Source: Methylotenera sp.
Lineage (GTDB): Bacteria > Pseudomonadota > Gammaproteobacteria > Burkholderiales > Methylophilaceae
Assembly: GCF_029945535.1 (NCBI RefSeq)
Contig: NZ_JAQSCU010000010.1
Location: 381,290-445,289 of the forward strand
Direction of reading: 5' to 3'
Length of the DNA stretch: 64,000 nt
The position numbers and the translations under genes were made by a program. Under the pieces are notes generated by a model. It ran no database searches and was not told the DNA's origin. It was given only the letters and a program-made list of their open reading frames with translations. Of this stretch, positions 25,880-34,520 are shown piece after piece (positions within the stretch are counted from its first letter, which is position 1; each line of letters begins with the position of its first letter).

Positions 25880-27243
25880 TGCTCAATCCCTTTTAAAAGA
25901 TCTTTTAAAAATTCATTAAATATCCGTACTAATTTTGCAATATCAGCTTCTGTTGTTACGGGGCAAATCAACATCATATTGTGAAATGGTGTGAGTAGAA
26001 CGCCGCGGTTGAGCAAATATAAATGTATGGCAGATTCTATGGTGTCGTTTTGTGCAGCGCGTGCTTCTGCAGCATTGCTGGGCGGGTTTGCACAAAATTG
26101 CAACTCAAGCCGCGCCCCCATGCGGCTAATACTCCATGGCAAGCCATAAGTTTTAATGACCTGATTAAATTGAATTTCTAGCTTGGTTGCCAAACCAAGC
26201 ATGTGTTGGTATGCGGCCTCCGTAGCGGTATCGCGCAATGTCGCGTTGATAGCCGCTAGTGTCATCATATTGCCAGATAAAGTCGTACCTATGCCAGAAT
26301 GCCCAGCAGGTGCTTCGTCTTTGGCTGCTTTCATACGGGCTGCCATCGCCTCGCTAAAACCATAGGCCGCTGCGGGTAAGCCCCCTGCGATGGGTTTGCC
26401 TACTACTAAGAAGTCCGGTGTGACGCTATTGGCTTTAGCCCAGCCGCCGCGTGCTGTTGATATTGTGTGGGTTTCATCAAGCGTTAATAATGTCCCGTAT
26501 TTTGAGGTGAGTGCGCGTAAACTTTCAATAAAACCTGCGTGCGGTAACACCATGCCACAGTTAGTGAGAGCTGGTTCAGTGAGTAGCACTGCGACATCGC
26601 CCTTGGCTAATTCATGTTCAACGGCGGCTAAATCGTTAAATGGCACTGCCACTGTGTGTAAGCCTAAATCGTACACTTGGCCTAATAAACTGGCGCGGTT
26701 AACAGTTTTGCCATTAACAATATCTATTTCAGTGTCATCTATTGTTCCATGATAGCAACCATCAAACACTAATAGCTTGCTGCGACCAGTCACCGCTCGT
26801 GCCCAGCGCAATACAAAGCGATTCGCATCTGTCGCGGTGGTGGCAAGCTGCCAATAATCTAAGCCAAAGAAGTCGCTTAAAGTCTCACCAACATCAGGCG
26901 CGAGTGTTGACGGCAACATTGCAGTGTAGCCACGACCAGCTTGTGCGGCGATTGCCTTAGCCACTGGCGCAGAACTATGCCCAAACATGGCGCCCGTGTC
27001 GCCTAAACAGAAGTCGGTGTAATCAATACCGTCTGCGCAGGTAAAGTGTGCGCCTTCGGCATGATTGATAAATAGCGGAACAGGTGTGCCCCAATCGTTC
27101 ATCCAATGCATAGGCACACCATACAGAAAGTGTTGGTTAGCCTTAACTGATAATTCGGCGGACTTAGGGTGCAGCTTCATGTAGCTGGCGCGCTCACTTG
27201 CTAGCAGGGCTTGAGCGTTAGTGATTAAGTTGGGATTTAACAT
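25876..27243 (-). CDS. Class III aminotransferase, GSA-aminotransferase-like
   Basis: 455 residues. The fold resembles glutamate-1-semialdehyde 2,1-aminomutase-type transaminases: YTDFCLGDTGAMFGHSSAPVAKAI, a catalytic lysine in FLVVGKPIAGGLPAAAYG (near residue 285), the aspartate in LLTLDETHTIS, and SGNMMTLAAINATL. It is not hemL: the N-terminus is longer, and the context is amine catabolism. It heads the operon with a cupin and a PotF-like binding protein and is divergent from an agmatinase-family gene and puuB. The likely substrate is an amine or amino acid derived from polyamines or guanidino compounds, but the sequence does not decide which. Confidence 0.87.
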   Translation of the reverse strand: MLNPNLITNAQALLASERASYMKLHPKSAELSVKANQHFLYGVPMHWMNDWGTPVPLFINHAEGAHFTCADGIDYTDFCLGDTGAMFGHSSAPVAKAIAAQAGRGYTAMLPSTLAPDVGETLSDFFGLDYWQLATTATDANRFVLRWARAVTGRSKLLVFDGCYHGTIDDTEIDIVNGKTVNRASLLGQVYDLGLHTVAVPFNDLAAVEHELAKGDVAVLLTEPALTNCGMVLPHAGFIESLRALTSKYGTLLTLDETHTISTARGGWAKANSVTPDFLVVGKPIAGGLPAAAYGFSEAMAARMKAAKDEAPAGHSGIGTTLSGNMMTLAAINATLRDTATEAAYQHMLGLATKLEIQFNQVIKTYGLPWSISRMGARLELQFCANPPSNAAEARAAQNDTIESAIHLYLLNRGVLLTPFHNMMLICPVTTEADIAKLVRIFNEFLKDLLKGIEQ

Positions 27244-27287
27244 GGTAAGTAACTTTAAATTTAAAATTTTGAGCTTTAAAAATTAAG

Positions 27288-27333
27288 AAAGTGGTTCTAA
27301 CTAAAATGCTAAATTGGCTCTATTTGTTAAACC
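27288..27333 (+). promoter_or_regulatory. MocR-type operator between aminotransferase and agmatinase genes
   Basis: AAAGTGGTTCTA (27288-27299) is followed by TGGCTCT at 27315-27321, a 27-base offset identical to those at 19216 (minus) and 46550. It lies in the 197-bp divergent spacer, 45 bp from the aminotransferase start and about 120 bp from the agmatinase start. A further dyad, TGTTAAAC-N10-GTTTAACA, overlaps its right end (27325-27350). Confidence 0.75.
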
Positions 27334-27350
27334 AAAGATTTAGTTTAACA
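27325..27350. promoter_or_regulatory. Perfect 8-bp dyad in the agmatinase promoter region
   Basis: TGTTAAAC, a 10-bp spacer, and GTTTAACA form an exact inverted repeat about 90 bp upstream of the agmatinase-family start. It could be an operator for a second regulator such as PuuR or LysR, but I do not recognise the motif. Confidence 0.4.
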
Positions 27351-27440
27351 TTTAATGAATCTTATGCATAAAAAATGCGTACAAATATTTTGTATAACTG
27401 TATGCTAATGGTAAATTAATTGAATTGATGGGGGAGGCTT

Positions 27441-28403
27441 ATGGATCACGGTTTTGCATTTAGCGCTACAGGAGGTTTTCTTGGCCTGCCAATTACAGAT
27501 TTGTTTACCTCAGAAAATGCGTCTCGGCAAGAAAGTCACGTTAGCACTTTTGCCGTAGCAGGTATTACGTGGGATGGCTGCGTGACCAATCGACCTGGTG
27601 CGCGCTTTGGACCCAATGCTATACGCCAAGCCAGTCATATGCTATGCGGAGATGAACATCCATTATTTGATGTTACCCCTGTCGACAATACCTTGGATTT
27701 AGGGAATTTATTGCTACCCAATACCAGTCTTGAAAGCATGCGCGCTGCGCTGATGCCACAAGCTAGTGCGTTAATTGGTCAATACGAAATGGTTTGGTTG
27801 GGTGGCGACCACTCAATTACTTTGCCTTTGTTACGTGCTTACTTCGCACATTACCAACAGCCACTCGCGTGCATTCATTTTGATGCCCACTGTGATACTT
27901 GGGAAAGTCATTTTGGCGAACCCTCTGGACATGGCACTTGGGTGTATGAAGCGATTACCGAAGGTTTGGTTGATCCTAAATGCTTTATACAAATTGGCAT
28001 ACGTTCATCCGGCGAGCGTGCGGCGCGTGAATTTGTAAATGATCAAGGAGGCAGAATCTTCACCGCACGTGAACTACGTGGCAAAGATGGCGCAGGCTTG
28101 CAAAGTGTCATTGATGAAGTGCGCGAACGCATGGCAAAAGCCGGTAATCCGCCTTTATATTTAAGCTTCGACATTGATGCATTAGACCCAGCATTTGCAC
28201 CAGGTACAGGCACGCCAGAAGTTGGCGGATTAACCACTGCGCAAGCCATGACATTGCTAGAAGCTTGGCACGATTTGAACTGGGTAGGCATGGATTTATG
28301 TGAAGTATCTCCGCCTTATGATCACGCTGAATTAACTTCAAATGCTGCCGCAACTTTGATATGGACGTGGCTGTGCGGGCGTATTGTTGCAAAAAGAACT
28401 TAG
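27441..28403 (+). CDS. speB: Agmatinase-family ureohydrolase
   Basis: 320 residues of the arginase/agmatinase superfamily, which hydrolyses a guanidino group to urea. The binuclear Mn ligands are all visible: GGDHS, HFDAHCDTW and SFDIDALDP, plus the family signature LDPAFAPGTGTPEVGGL. The C-terminus VGMDLCEVSPPYDHAELTSNAAATLIW follows E. coli SpeB. Agmatine to putrescine is the likely reaction; guanidinobutyrate or guanidinopropionate hydrolysis by the same family cannot be excluded. A very strong ribosome-binding site (GGGGGAGG) precedes the ATG. puuB follows 64 bp downstream. Confidence 0.9.
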   Translation: MDHGFAFSATGGFLGLPITDLFTSENASRQESHVSTFAVAGITWDGCVTNRPGARFGPNAIRQASHMLCGDEHPLFDVTPVDNTLDLGNLLLPNTSLESMRAALMPQASALIGQYEMVWLGGDHSITLPLLRAYFAHYQQPLACIHFDAHCDTWESHFGEPSGHGTWVYEAITEGLVDPKCFIQIGIRSSGERAAREFVNDQGGRIFTARELRGKDGAGLQSVIDEVRERMAKAGNPPLYLSFDIDALDPAFAPGTGTPEVGGLTTAQAMTLLEAWHDLNWVGMDLCEVSPPYDHAELTSNAAATLIWTWLCGRIVAKRT

Positions 28404-28467
28404 TTGAAAATTGGTTTGTCGACCATACGACTTGTATTCAAGATCGTTAGTAGAAGGGTAAAAGGGA

Positions 28468-29808
28468 ATGTCTGCCGCTACAGAATTAAAGCTTACACAA
28501 AACTCATATTACGCGGCGAGTGCGAACGAACAGCCTATTTATTCTAAACTTGAGTCAAATATCGAAGCTGATGTTTGCGTGGTTGGGGGTGGCTTTGCCG
28601 GACTATCTGCCGCGATAGAGCTAGCAGATCGTGGTTACTCAGTCGTTGTGCTGGAAGCTAAGCATATAGGTTGGGGCGCTAGTGGTCGCAATGGTGGGCA
28701 AATTATTGCAGGCCTTGCATGCGAGCAAGATGTCATTGAAAAAGCATTGGGTTTTGACGCAGCCAAAAAAGTGTGGGGCATGTCGCTAGAAGCCCTAGAT
28801 TTGGTGAGAGAGCGCATTAAACGCTTTGACATAGACTGCGACTTAAGCGATGGCTTTCTTGGCGTTTCGGTCAATGCAAAAAAAGGCGCTTATCTACGTA
28901 GTTGGTATGAAGATATGGCAAAGCGCTATCATTATGATACCGATACGCAATGGATAGAGCCTAAAGACCTGCGTAGTTGGATAGATAGCCCGCGCTATTT
29001 CAACGGCTATTTTGATAAGCGCTCAGGGCATTTGCATCCGCTTAATTATTGTCTAGGCTTGGCGAAAGGCGCAAGCCGTATTGGCGTGCGTGTTTTCCAA
29101 AATTCAGCTGTTACTGCAATGCAGCATGCAAATGTTAGCAATAATGAATCTGCTTATTTGCAAACTGCTACTGGCAGCGTTAAGGCAAAGTTCGTTGTAC
29201 TGGCAGGTAATATGTATTTACCTGAAATTTCACCTAAACTTGCGCCAAGTTTAGCTAAGCGCATTATGCCTGTTGGTACTTATATCATTGCAACTGAGCC
29301 GATTGCGCCCAGTTTAGCTAGCAAGTTAATCCCCACTAATTCAGCTGTTTGCGATACTAATTTTGTACTCGATTACTTTAGGTTTTCTGCCAACACCAAA
29401 GCAAGCGGACCACGTATGATTTATGGCGGGCGTGTGAGTTATAGTGCATTAACGCCGCCTAATCTTACGCAAAATATGCAAGCACGTATGGCCGAGACTT
29501 TCCCCCAACTTAAAAACACCAAAGTGGATTTCACTTGGGGTGGCTTCGTCGATATTACGATGAATCGCGCACCAGATTTTGGGCGGATCTCGCCTAACGT
29601 CTATTATTTACAGGGTTTTTCAGGGCATGGGGTGGCGCTAACTGGTTTGGCGGGAAAGCTAGTTGCAGAAGCCATAGCAGGGCAGGCTGAGCGCTTAGAT
29701 TTGTTAGCAAGTATTAAGCATCATGACTTTCCTGGTGGAAAGTTATTGCGTACGCCCGCATTGGTACTAGGTATGTTGTGGTATCAATTGCGAGATAAAT
29801 TGGGTTAA
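28468..29808 (+). CDS. puuB: Gamma-glutamylputrescine oxidoreductase
   Basis: 446 residues, close to E. coli PuuB (426). The FAD-binding motif VCVVGGGFAGLSAAIELADRG is near residues 36-56. Shared landmarks are NSYYAASANE, IGWGASGRNGGQI, ERIKRFDIDCDL, SGHLHPLNYCLGLAKGA, YLQGFSGHGVALTGLAGKL and the end DFPGGKLLRTP to LRDKLG. It oxidises gamma-glutamylputrescine to the aldehyde with release of ammonia and hydrogen peroxide. Its partner ligase PuuA and aldehyde dehydrogenase PuuC are about 20-30 kb away at 47498 and 56419. Confidence 0.94.
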   Translation: MSAATELKLTQNSYYAASANEQPIYSKLESNIEADVCVVGGGFAGLSAAIELADRGYSVVVLEAKHIGWGASGRNGGQIIAGLACEQDVIEKALGFDAAKKVWGMSLEALDLVRERIKRFDIDCDLSDGFLGVSVNAKKGAYLRSWYEDMAKRYHYDTDTQWIEPKDLRSWIDSPRYFNGYFDKRSGHLHPLNYCLGLAKGASRIGVRVFQNSAVTAMQHANVSNNESAYLQTATGSVKAKFVVLAGNMYLPEISPKLAPSLAKRIMPVGTYIIATEPIAPSLASKLIPTNSAVCDTNFVLDYFRFSANTKASGPRMIYGGRVSYSALTPPNLTQNMQARMAETFPQLKNTKVDFTWGGFVDITMNRAPDFGRISPNVYYLQGFSGHGVALTGLAGKLVAEAIAGQAERLDLLASIKHHDFPGGKLLRTPALVLGMLWYQLRDKLG

Positions 29809-29863
29809 TAACTTGTGATTGATGCAATAAGTGTTAATTTGCTGAACAAGCTTAAAAAAAGTC

Positions 29864-29891
29864 CGTCATACCCGCCTACGCGGGTATGACG
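29864..29891. repeat. Palindromic REP-like element, GTCAT(A/T)CCCGC family
   Basis: A perfect 12-bp stem, CGTCATACCCGC and GCGGGTATGACG, around CTAC, between the puuB stop and the nrdB stop. Related hairpins lie at 31124-31153, 34525-34544 and 34690-34709. It could also terminate both converging transcripts. Confidence 0.75.
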
Positions 29892-29943
29892 AATAACTGA
29901 ATTGACTAATAGAACATCGTAGCCAATAAATAGTGAGTCTTAG

Positions 29944-31074
29944 CTAGTCCCAGCTTAAAGCACCGCCAGTTTGGTACTCAGTCACGCGAGTTTCAAAGAA
30001 GTTTTTCTCTTTTTTAAGATCCATCATTTCACTCATCCATGGGAATGGGTTTGTTGCGCCAGGATACAACACATCCAAACCAATTTGCGTACAGCGGCGG
30101 TTGGCAATAAAACGTAAATACTCTTTAAACATGGTGGCATTTAAACCCAGCACGCCGCGCGGCATGGTGGCTTCAGCGTATTGATATTCAAGCTCTACGC
30201 CGCGTTGCATGAGCGTTTTTATCTCTTCACGGAACTCGGCCGTCCATAAATGTGGATTCTCAAGTTTTATCGTGTTAATGACATCAATGCCAAAATTACA
30301 GTGCATCGATTCGTCACGCAGAATATATTGATATTGCTCTGCCGCGCCTTGCATTTTGTTTTGGCGCCCAAGTGCTAAAATCTGCACAAAACCTACATAG
30401 AAAAATAGGCCTTCCATAATGCAAGCAAATACGATGAGTGAGCGCAGTAATTGTTGATCCGCCTCTGGTGTACCCGTTTTAAACTCAGGGTCAGTTAAAA
30501 TATTAATAAATGGAATTAAAAAATCATCTTTAGCTTTAATGCTAGCTACTTCTTGGTAGGCATTAAACACTTCACTTTCATCTAAGCCCAAGCTCTCAAC
30601 AATATATTGGTAAGCATGTGTATGAATCGCCTCTTCAAAGCCTTGGCGTAGAAGATATTGGCGACATTCTGGCGCGGTAATATGGCGGTAGGTACCGAGT
30701 ACGATATTATTCGCAGCGAGTGAGTCTGCGGTGGTGAAGAAGCCTAAGTTACGCTTCACGATTAAACGCTCGTCATCACTCAACGCGGTGCTATCTTTCC
30801 ACTGTGCAATGTCGCGGCTCATGCTCACTTCTTGCGGCATCCAGTGGTTTGCGCAACCTGCTAAATACTTGTCCCATGCCCAATGATATTTAAACGGCAC
30901 AAGTTGGTTCACGTCGGTTTGGCCATTAATCATGCGTTTGTCAGAAGCGTTTACGCGACCTGAGTGTGATGGTTGATTGGCTGCAATAGTTGCAGGTTTT
31001 ACTTCTGCTAGCGGTACAACTATTAAACTTGGCTTGGTTTGTTCTACGGCTATGTCATCTTCAAATGAAAGCAT
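29944..31074 (-). CDS. nrdB: Ribonucleotide reductase class Ia, beta subunit
   Basis: A 376-residue R2 protein that houses the diiron-tyrosyl radical cofactor. Predicted iron ligands are Asp117, Glu148, His151, Glu221, Glu255 and His258, with the radical tyrosine Tyr155 in [10 protein letters not shown]. The C-terminal tail ends TGGALSWD, the part that docks on NrdA. The ATG has AAGGA 7 bases upstream. It lies 92 bp after nrdA, and the gap contains a palindromic repeat. It uses oxygen and needs no B12. Confidence 0.95.
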   Translation of the reverse strand: MLSFEDDIAVEQTKPSLIVVPLAEVKPATIAANQPSHSGRVNASDKRMINGQTDVNQLVPFKYHWAWDKYLAGCANHWMPQEVSMSRDIAQWKDSTALSDDERLIVKRNLGFFTTADSLAANNIVLGTYRHITAPECRQYLLRQGFEEAIHTHAYQYIVESLGLDESEVFNAYQEVASIKAKDDFLIPFINILTDPEFKTGTPEADQQLLRSLIVFACIMEGLFFYVGFVQILALGRQNKMQGAAEQYQYILRDESMHCNFGIDVINTIKLENPHLWTAEFREEIKTLMQRGVELEYQYAEATMPRGVLGLNATMFKEYLRFIANRRCTQIGLDVLYPGATNPFPWMSEMMDLKKEKNFFETRVTEYQTGGALSWD

Positions 31075-31123
31075 ATTTTTTCCTTATTCTTAAGTACTTT
31101 ATTTTCAATATTCTTACTTATTC

Positions 31124-31153
31124 CCGTCATTCCCGCTTTCGCGGGAATGACGG
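31124..31153. repeat. Palindromic REP-like element between nrdA and nrdB
   Basis: A perfect 13-bp stem, CCGTCATTCCCGC and GCGGGAATGACGG, around TTTC. It sits inside the nrdAB transcript, so it may also stabilise the upstream nrdA message or reduce read-through into nrdB. Confidence 0.75.
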
Positions 31154-31166
31154 TGGGAGGTTTTTT

Positions 31167-33968
31167 CTATTGGCAAGATTCGCACTCGGGGTTATCAATC
31201 GAGCACATTTTCGGCGCTTCTTCTAAACCAGCAGAAACTGCATTCAACTCACCACCTGAACCTGTCGATTTCTCTGCTGCGGTTGCACCCAATGAGCGTA
31301 AGTAATACGTGGTTTTTAAACCGCGTTGCCAAGCCAATAGATAAGTGTCATTGAGTTTTTTCCCTGATGGCACAGCAAAATACAGGTTCAGCGATTGCGC
31401 TTGGTCTATCCATTTTTGGCGACGCGCTGCGGCTTCAATTAACCAAGTTGGGTCTACATCAAACGCAGTTGCGTATAACTGTTTTAAATCTGCTGGTACG
31501 CGGTCGATTTTTTGTAATGAGCCATCAAAGTATTTTAAATCAGACACCATGACCGCATCCCAAAGTCCACGTGCTTTCAAATCAATCACTAATTGCTCAT
31601 TCACAATGGTGAACTCGCCAGATAGATTAGATTTCACGTATAAGTTTTGGTATTCAGGCTCAATACTCGCAGACACGCCAACAATGTTAGAAATGGTTGC
31701 CGTTGGTGCAATTGCAACGCAGTTAGAGTTGCGCATGCCAACTTTTTGAATACGGTTGCGCAAAGCATCCCAATCTAGCGTTTTGCTTCTATCGACTTCT
31801 ACATTACCGCCACGCTCACTCAGTAATAAGTCTAATGTGTCGAGCGGCAAAATGCCTTGATCCCACAAGCTGCCTTTAAAGCTTGAATACGCGCCGCGCT
31901 CTTCAGCCAACACTGTCGAAGCGTAATAGGCGTTGTAGCAGACCATTTCCATTGCTCGGTCGGCAAACTCTACGGCTTCCATACTGGCGTAAGGAATACG
32001 CATGGCGTGTAAGCAGTTTTGAAAGCCCATGATGCCCATGCCTACTGGTCTGTGGCGAGTATTCGCATTACGTGCTTTGCCAACTGGGTAAAAGTTAATA
32101 TCCACCACGTTGTCCAACATGCGCATACCTATTTTAATCGTAGCTTGCAGCTTGTTGTTATCTAGCACCAACTTGCCGTTAACTTCGGTTAAGTGCTGTA
32201 ATAAGTTCACAGAACCTAAGTTACATACGGCAATTTCAGTCTCTGATGTATTCAGTGTGATTTCTGTACATAGATTTGAACTATGTACCACGCCCACATG
32301 TTGTTGTGGTGAACGAATATTGCATGGATCTTTGAAGGTAATCCAAGGATGGCCTGTTTCAAACAGCATGGAAAGCATCTTGCGCCACATTTGCAGGGCT
32401 GGGATTTTCTTAAATAGTTTGATTTCACCATTTTCGGCACGGCGCTCATATTCCACATAAGCGGTTTCAAAGGCTTTGCCGTATTTATCATGCAAATCTG
32501 GCACATCTGATGGTGAAAATAATGTCCAATCGCCGGCTTCAGTCACGCGACGCATGAATAAATCTGGAATCCAATGCGCTGTGTTCATGTCATGCGTACG
32601 ACGACGGTCATCACCTGTGTTTTTGCGTAAATCTAAAAACTCTTCAATGTCTAAGTGCCAAGTTTCTAAATAGCCGCATACCGCACCTTTACGTTTACCG
32701 CCTTGGTTCACTGCAACAGCCGTATCGTTCACTACTTTTAAGAATGGAATCACGCCCTGACTTTTGCCGTTCGTACCTTTGATGCGGGCACCTAGTGAAC
32801 GCACTGGCGTCCAGTCGTTGCCCAAACCGCCTGCGTATTTTTGCAGCATAGCATTTTCTTTAATTCCCTGATAAATGCCGTCTAAATCATCGCTGACGGT
32901 CGTTAAGTAGCAGGAAGAAAGCTGAGAGTGCAGGGTGCCAGCGTTAAATAAAGTTGGCGTTGAGCTCATAAAGTCAAAACTAGAAAGCACGTTGTAAAAT
33001 TCAATCGCACGACTTTCACGGTCAATCTCGTTAATCGCTAAGCCCATCGCTACACGCATGAAGAAAATCTGCGGCAACTCAATGCGACGCTCTTCAATAT
33101 GTAGAAAATAACGGTCATACAAAGTTTGTATGCCTAAATAACCAAATTGGAAATCGCGGTCTTTGTTCAGCGCTGCCGCTAATTTAGTTAAATCAAATTG
33201 AGCTAGGCGTTGGTCTAGCAACTCTGCAGCTATGCCAATTTTGATATAACGCGGAAAATACTCTGCGTAATGCTCATCCATTTGCGCATGGCTCACGCGC
33301 TCACCTAGGACTTCTGCACGTACCAAATCCAACTGCAAGCGGGCAGTTACATAATTGTAGGCAGGCTCAGTTTCAATCAAGCTACGGGCAGACAAAATCA
33401 GTGCTTTGTATACCTCCGTAAATGGAATGCCATCATACAAATCACGCACGGCTTGCTCAACCACTAAGTTTGGATTCACTACATCACCCAAGTTTAGGCA
33501 GGCTTCGCCGACCATCTCACCCAATTGTTTAATATCGAGTGGAATCAACTTACCATCAATATTCACATTAAGCGTATGGCTAGGCTCTGTAGTTGGATGG
33601 CTCGCTTTTTCAGCAGCACGCTCAGCATTGCGTTTTTCACGGTAAAGCACATAAGCACGTGCTACATCGTGGTTGCCATTGCGCATCAGAGCCAATTCTA
33701 CTTGGTCTTGAATATCTTCAATATGAATGGAGCCGCCAGCAGGCAAGCGACGCATCAGCGCATTATTGACCAGTTGGCTTAATGTAGCGACTTGGTCGCG
33801 CACGCGTTGCGAGGCGCCACTTTGGTTACCTTCAACTGCTAAGAATGCTTTGGTGATGGCGATAGAAATTTTATCGAGTGTAAATTGAACTGCGACGCCA
33901 TTGCGACGAATGACTTGCAATGTAGGTAAAGATAAATCTGTGTTAACAGAAGGTCTGACATCATCCAT
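31167..33968 (-). CDS. nrdA: Ribonucleotide reductase class Ia, alpha subunit with two ATP-cone regions
   Basis: A 933-residue catalytic subunit that reduces ribonucleoside diphosphates. It is longer than E. coli NrdA (761) because an ATP cone at about residues 18-115 (VIRRNGVAVQFTLDKISIAI) is followed by a second, more degenerate cone-like region at about 130-220. Two-cone NrdA proteins are known, for example in Pseudomonas. The catalytic barrel includes SSCYLTTVSDDLDGI, NLCTEI and ATISNIVGVSASIEPEYQN. The C-terminal redox pair is Cys929 and Cys932 in CESCQ. The start has an AGGGA site located in a hairpin at 33978-33994. A cobalamin riboswitch lies 213 bp upstream. Confidence 0.96.
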   Translation of the reverse strand: MDDVRPSVNTDLSLPTLQVIRRNGVAVQFTLDKISIAITKAFLAVEGNQSGASQRVRDQVATLSQLVNNALMRRLPAGGSIHIEDIQDQVELALMRNGNHDVARAYVLYREKRNAERAAEKASHPTTEPSHTLNVNIDGKLIPLDIKQLGEMVGEACLNLGDVVNPNLVVEQAVRDLYDGIPFTEVYKALILSARSLIETEPAYNYVTARLQLDLVRAEVLGERVSHAQMDEHYAEYFPRYIKIGIAAELLDQRLAQFDLTKLAAALNKDRDFQFGYLGIQTLYDRYFLHIEERRIELPQIFFMRVAMGLAINEIDRESRAIEFYNVLSSFDFMSSTPTLFNAGTLHSQLSSCYLTTVSDDLDGIYQGIKENAMLQKYAGGLGNDWTPVRSLGARIKGTNGKSQGVIPFLKVVNDTAVAVNQGGKRKGAVCGYLETWHLDIEEFLDLRKNTGDDRRRTHDMNTAHWIPDLFMRRVTEAGDWTLFSPSDVPDLHDKYGKAFETAYVEYERRAENGEIKLFKKIPALQMWRKMLSMLFETGHPWITFKDPCNIRSPQQHVGVVHSSNLCTEITLNTSETEIAVCNLGSVNLLQHLTEVNGKLVLDNNKLQATIKIGMRMLDNVVDINFYPVGKARNANTRHRPVGMGIMGFQNCLHAMRIPYASMEAVEFADRAMEMVCYNAYYASTVLAEERGAYSSFKGSLWDQGILPLDTLDLLLSERGGNVEVDRSKTLDWDALRNRIQKVGMRNSNCVAIAPTATISNIVGVSASIEPEYQNLYVKSNLSGEFTIVNEQLVIDLKARGLWDAVMVSDLKYFDGSLQKIDRVPADLKQLYATAFDVDPTWLIEAAARRQKWIDQAQSLNLYFAVPSGKKLNDTYLLAWQRGLKTTYYLRSLGATAAEKSTGSGGELNAVSAGLEEAPKMCSIDNPECESCQ

Positions 33969-33977
33969 TTGGTTATT

Positions 33978-33994
33978 CCCTTTTTCAAAAAGGG
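33978..33994 (-). promoter_or_regulatory. Hairpin masking the nrdA ribosome-binding site
   Basis: CCCTTTTT and AAAAAGGG flank one base. On the minus strand the 3' arm supplies the AAGGGA ribosome-binding site 9 bases before the nrdA ATG. The structure could limit initiation and may be part of the riboswitch output; that link is inferred. Confidence 0.45.
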
Positions 33995-34053
33995 CAGGTA
34001 CGCTTTGCTCGCAACAATATCGTGCTTATTGCTTGAACAAAAAACAGCATGGC

Positions 34054-34076
34054 GGAATGATGCAAAACATCATTCC
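34054..34076 (-). terminator. Hairpin in the nrdA leader
   Basis: A perfect 9-bp stem, GGAATGATG and CATCATTCC, around a 5-nt loop. Read on the minus strand it is followed after 9 bases by TTTTTTG. It lies between the cobalamin aptamer and nrdA and could be the terminator half of the expression platform, although the T tract is not immediately adjacent. Confidence 0.42.
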
Positions 34077-34181
34077 ATCTGCCGAGGACACCCCGCCTCA
34101 AACGTTATAAAAGTACTTTTGCGCTTGCTTTAGATTGCTTAAATTGATGGTTTTAAACTCTAAAAGTAAGTGCAAAAAATG

Positions 34182-34403
34182 TACACGGCAGGTCTCCTGG
34201 CTCTCAGGTCATCGTTATTTGTTGGCCTTCCCAAATTGACAATATCCAATTCAGTGGCAAGTGCTTTTTAAACAAGCGTAACAAATAACTCGCTGATTAC
34301 AGTTGCGGGGGCAGCTATGGCATAAGCGTTTGAAAAGAAGGCTCAAACACCGCACCGTATTCCCTTTTATCTTACATTTTGACTAAAACGTAAGAACCGT
34401 GTA
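34182..34403 (-). ncRNA. Cobalamin riboswitch controlling nrdAB
   Basis: Read on the minus strand the leader shows the conserved blocks of the class I cobalamin riboswitch in order: GGGAATACGGTG, then GCTGCCCCCGCAACTGTAA, GCCACTG, GGGAAGGC, and the B12 box AGCCAGGAGACCTGCC near its 3' end. TACACGG (34403 to 34397) and CCGTGTA (34188 to 34182) close the outer P1 helix. The orientation points to nrdA and not to metE, whose start is 2.6 kb away on the far side. Such riboswitches repress B12-independent enzymes when cobalamin is plentiful, which implies that another, B12-dependent reductase exists in the genome (inference). Confidence 0.95.
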
Positions 34404-34408
34404 ACAAC

Positions 34409-34438
34409 ACTATAACGCAATATAGCGGATTTGTTAAA
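34409..34438 (-). promoter_or_regulatory. Predicted sigma70 promoter of nrdA
   Basis: On the minus strand TTTAAC (34438 to 34433) and TATAGT (34414 to 34409) are 18 bp apart. Transcription would begin around 34402, right at the start of the riboswitch P1 helix, which supports the assignment. Confidence 0.55.
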
Positions 34439-34445
34439 CATAAAA

Positions 34446-34491
34446 ACACTATATATAGATAATATTTTAAATTATTTTCTATATATCTGTT
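34446..34491 (-). promoter_or_regulatory. Candidate tandem NrdR boxes upstream of nrdA
   Basis: ACACTATATATAGATA (34446-34461) fits the NrdR-box consensus acaCwATATaTwGtgt at most positions. A weaker copy centred 30 bp away contains CTATATATCT (34479-34488). Two boxes about three helical turns apart just upstream of the promoter are typical for nrd operons. nrdR itself starts at 63910. Confidence 0.6.
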
Positions 34492-34520
34492 TTATATGGA
34501 ATTTTTAATTGTTTTATTTT

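Noticed and set aside
25876-27243. hemL (glutamate-1-semialdehyde aminomutase)
   Set aside because: The fold is similar, but the N-terminus is longer and the gene shares an operon with a cupin and a polyamine-binding protein, so amine catabolism is more likely.
34182-34403. The cobalamin riboswitch as a regulator of metE
   Set aside because: Its orientation and its B12 box place nrdA downstream; metE starts 2.6 kb away on the other side and has a MetR site instead.
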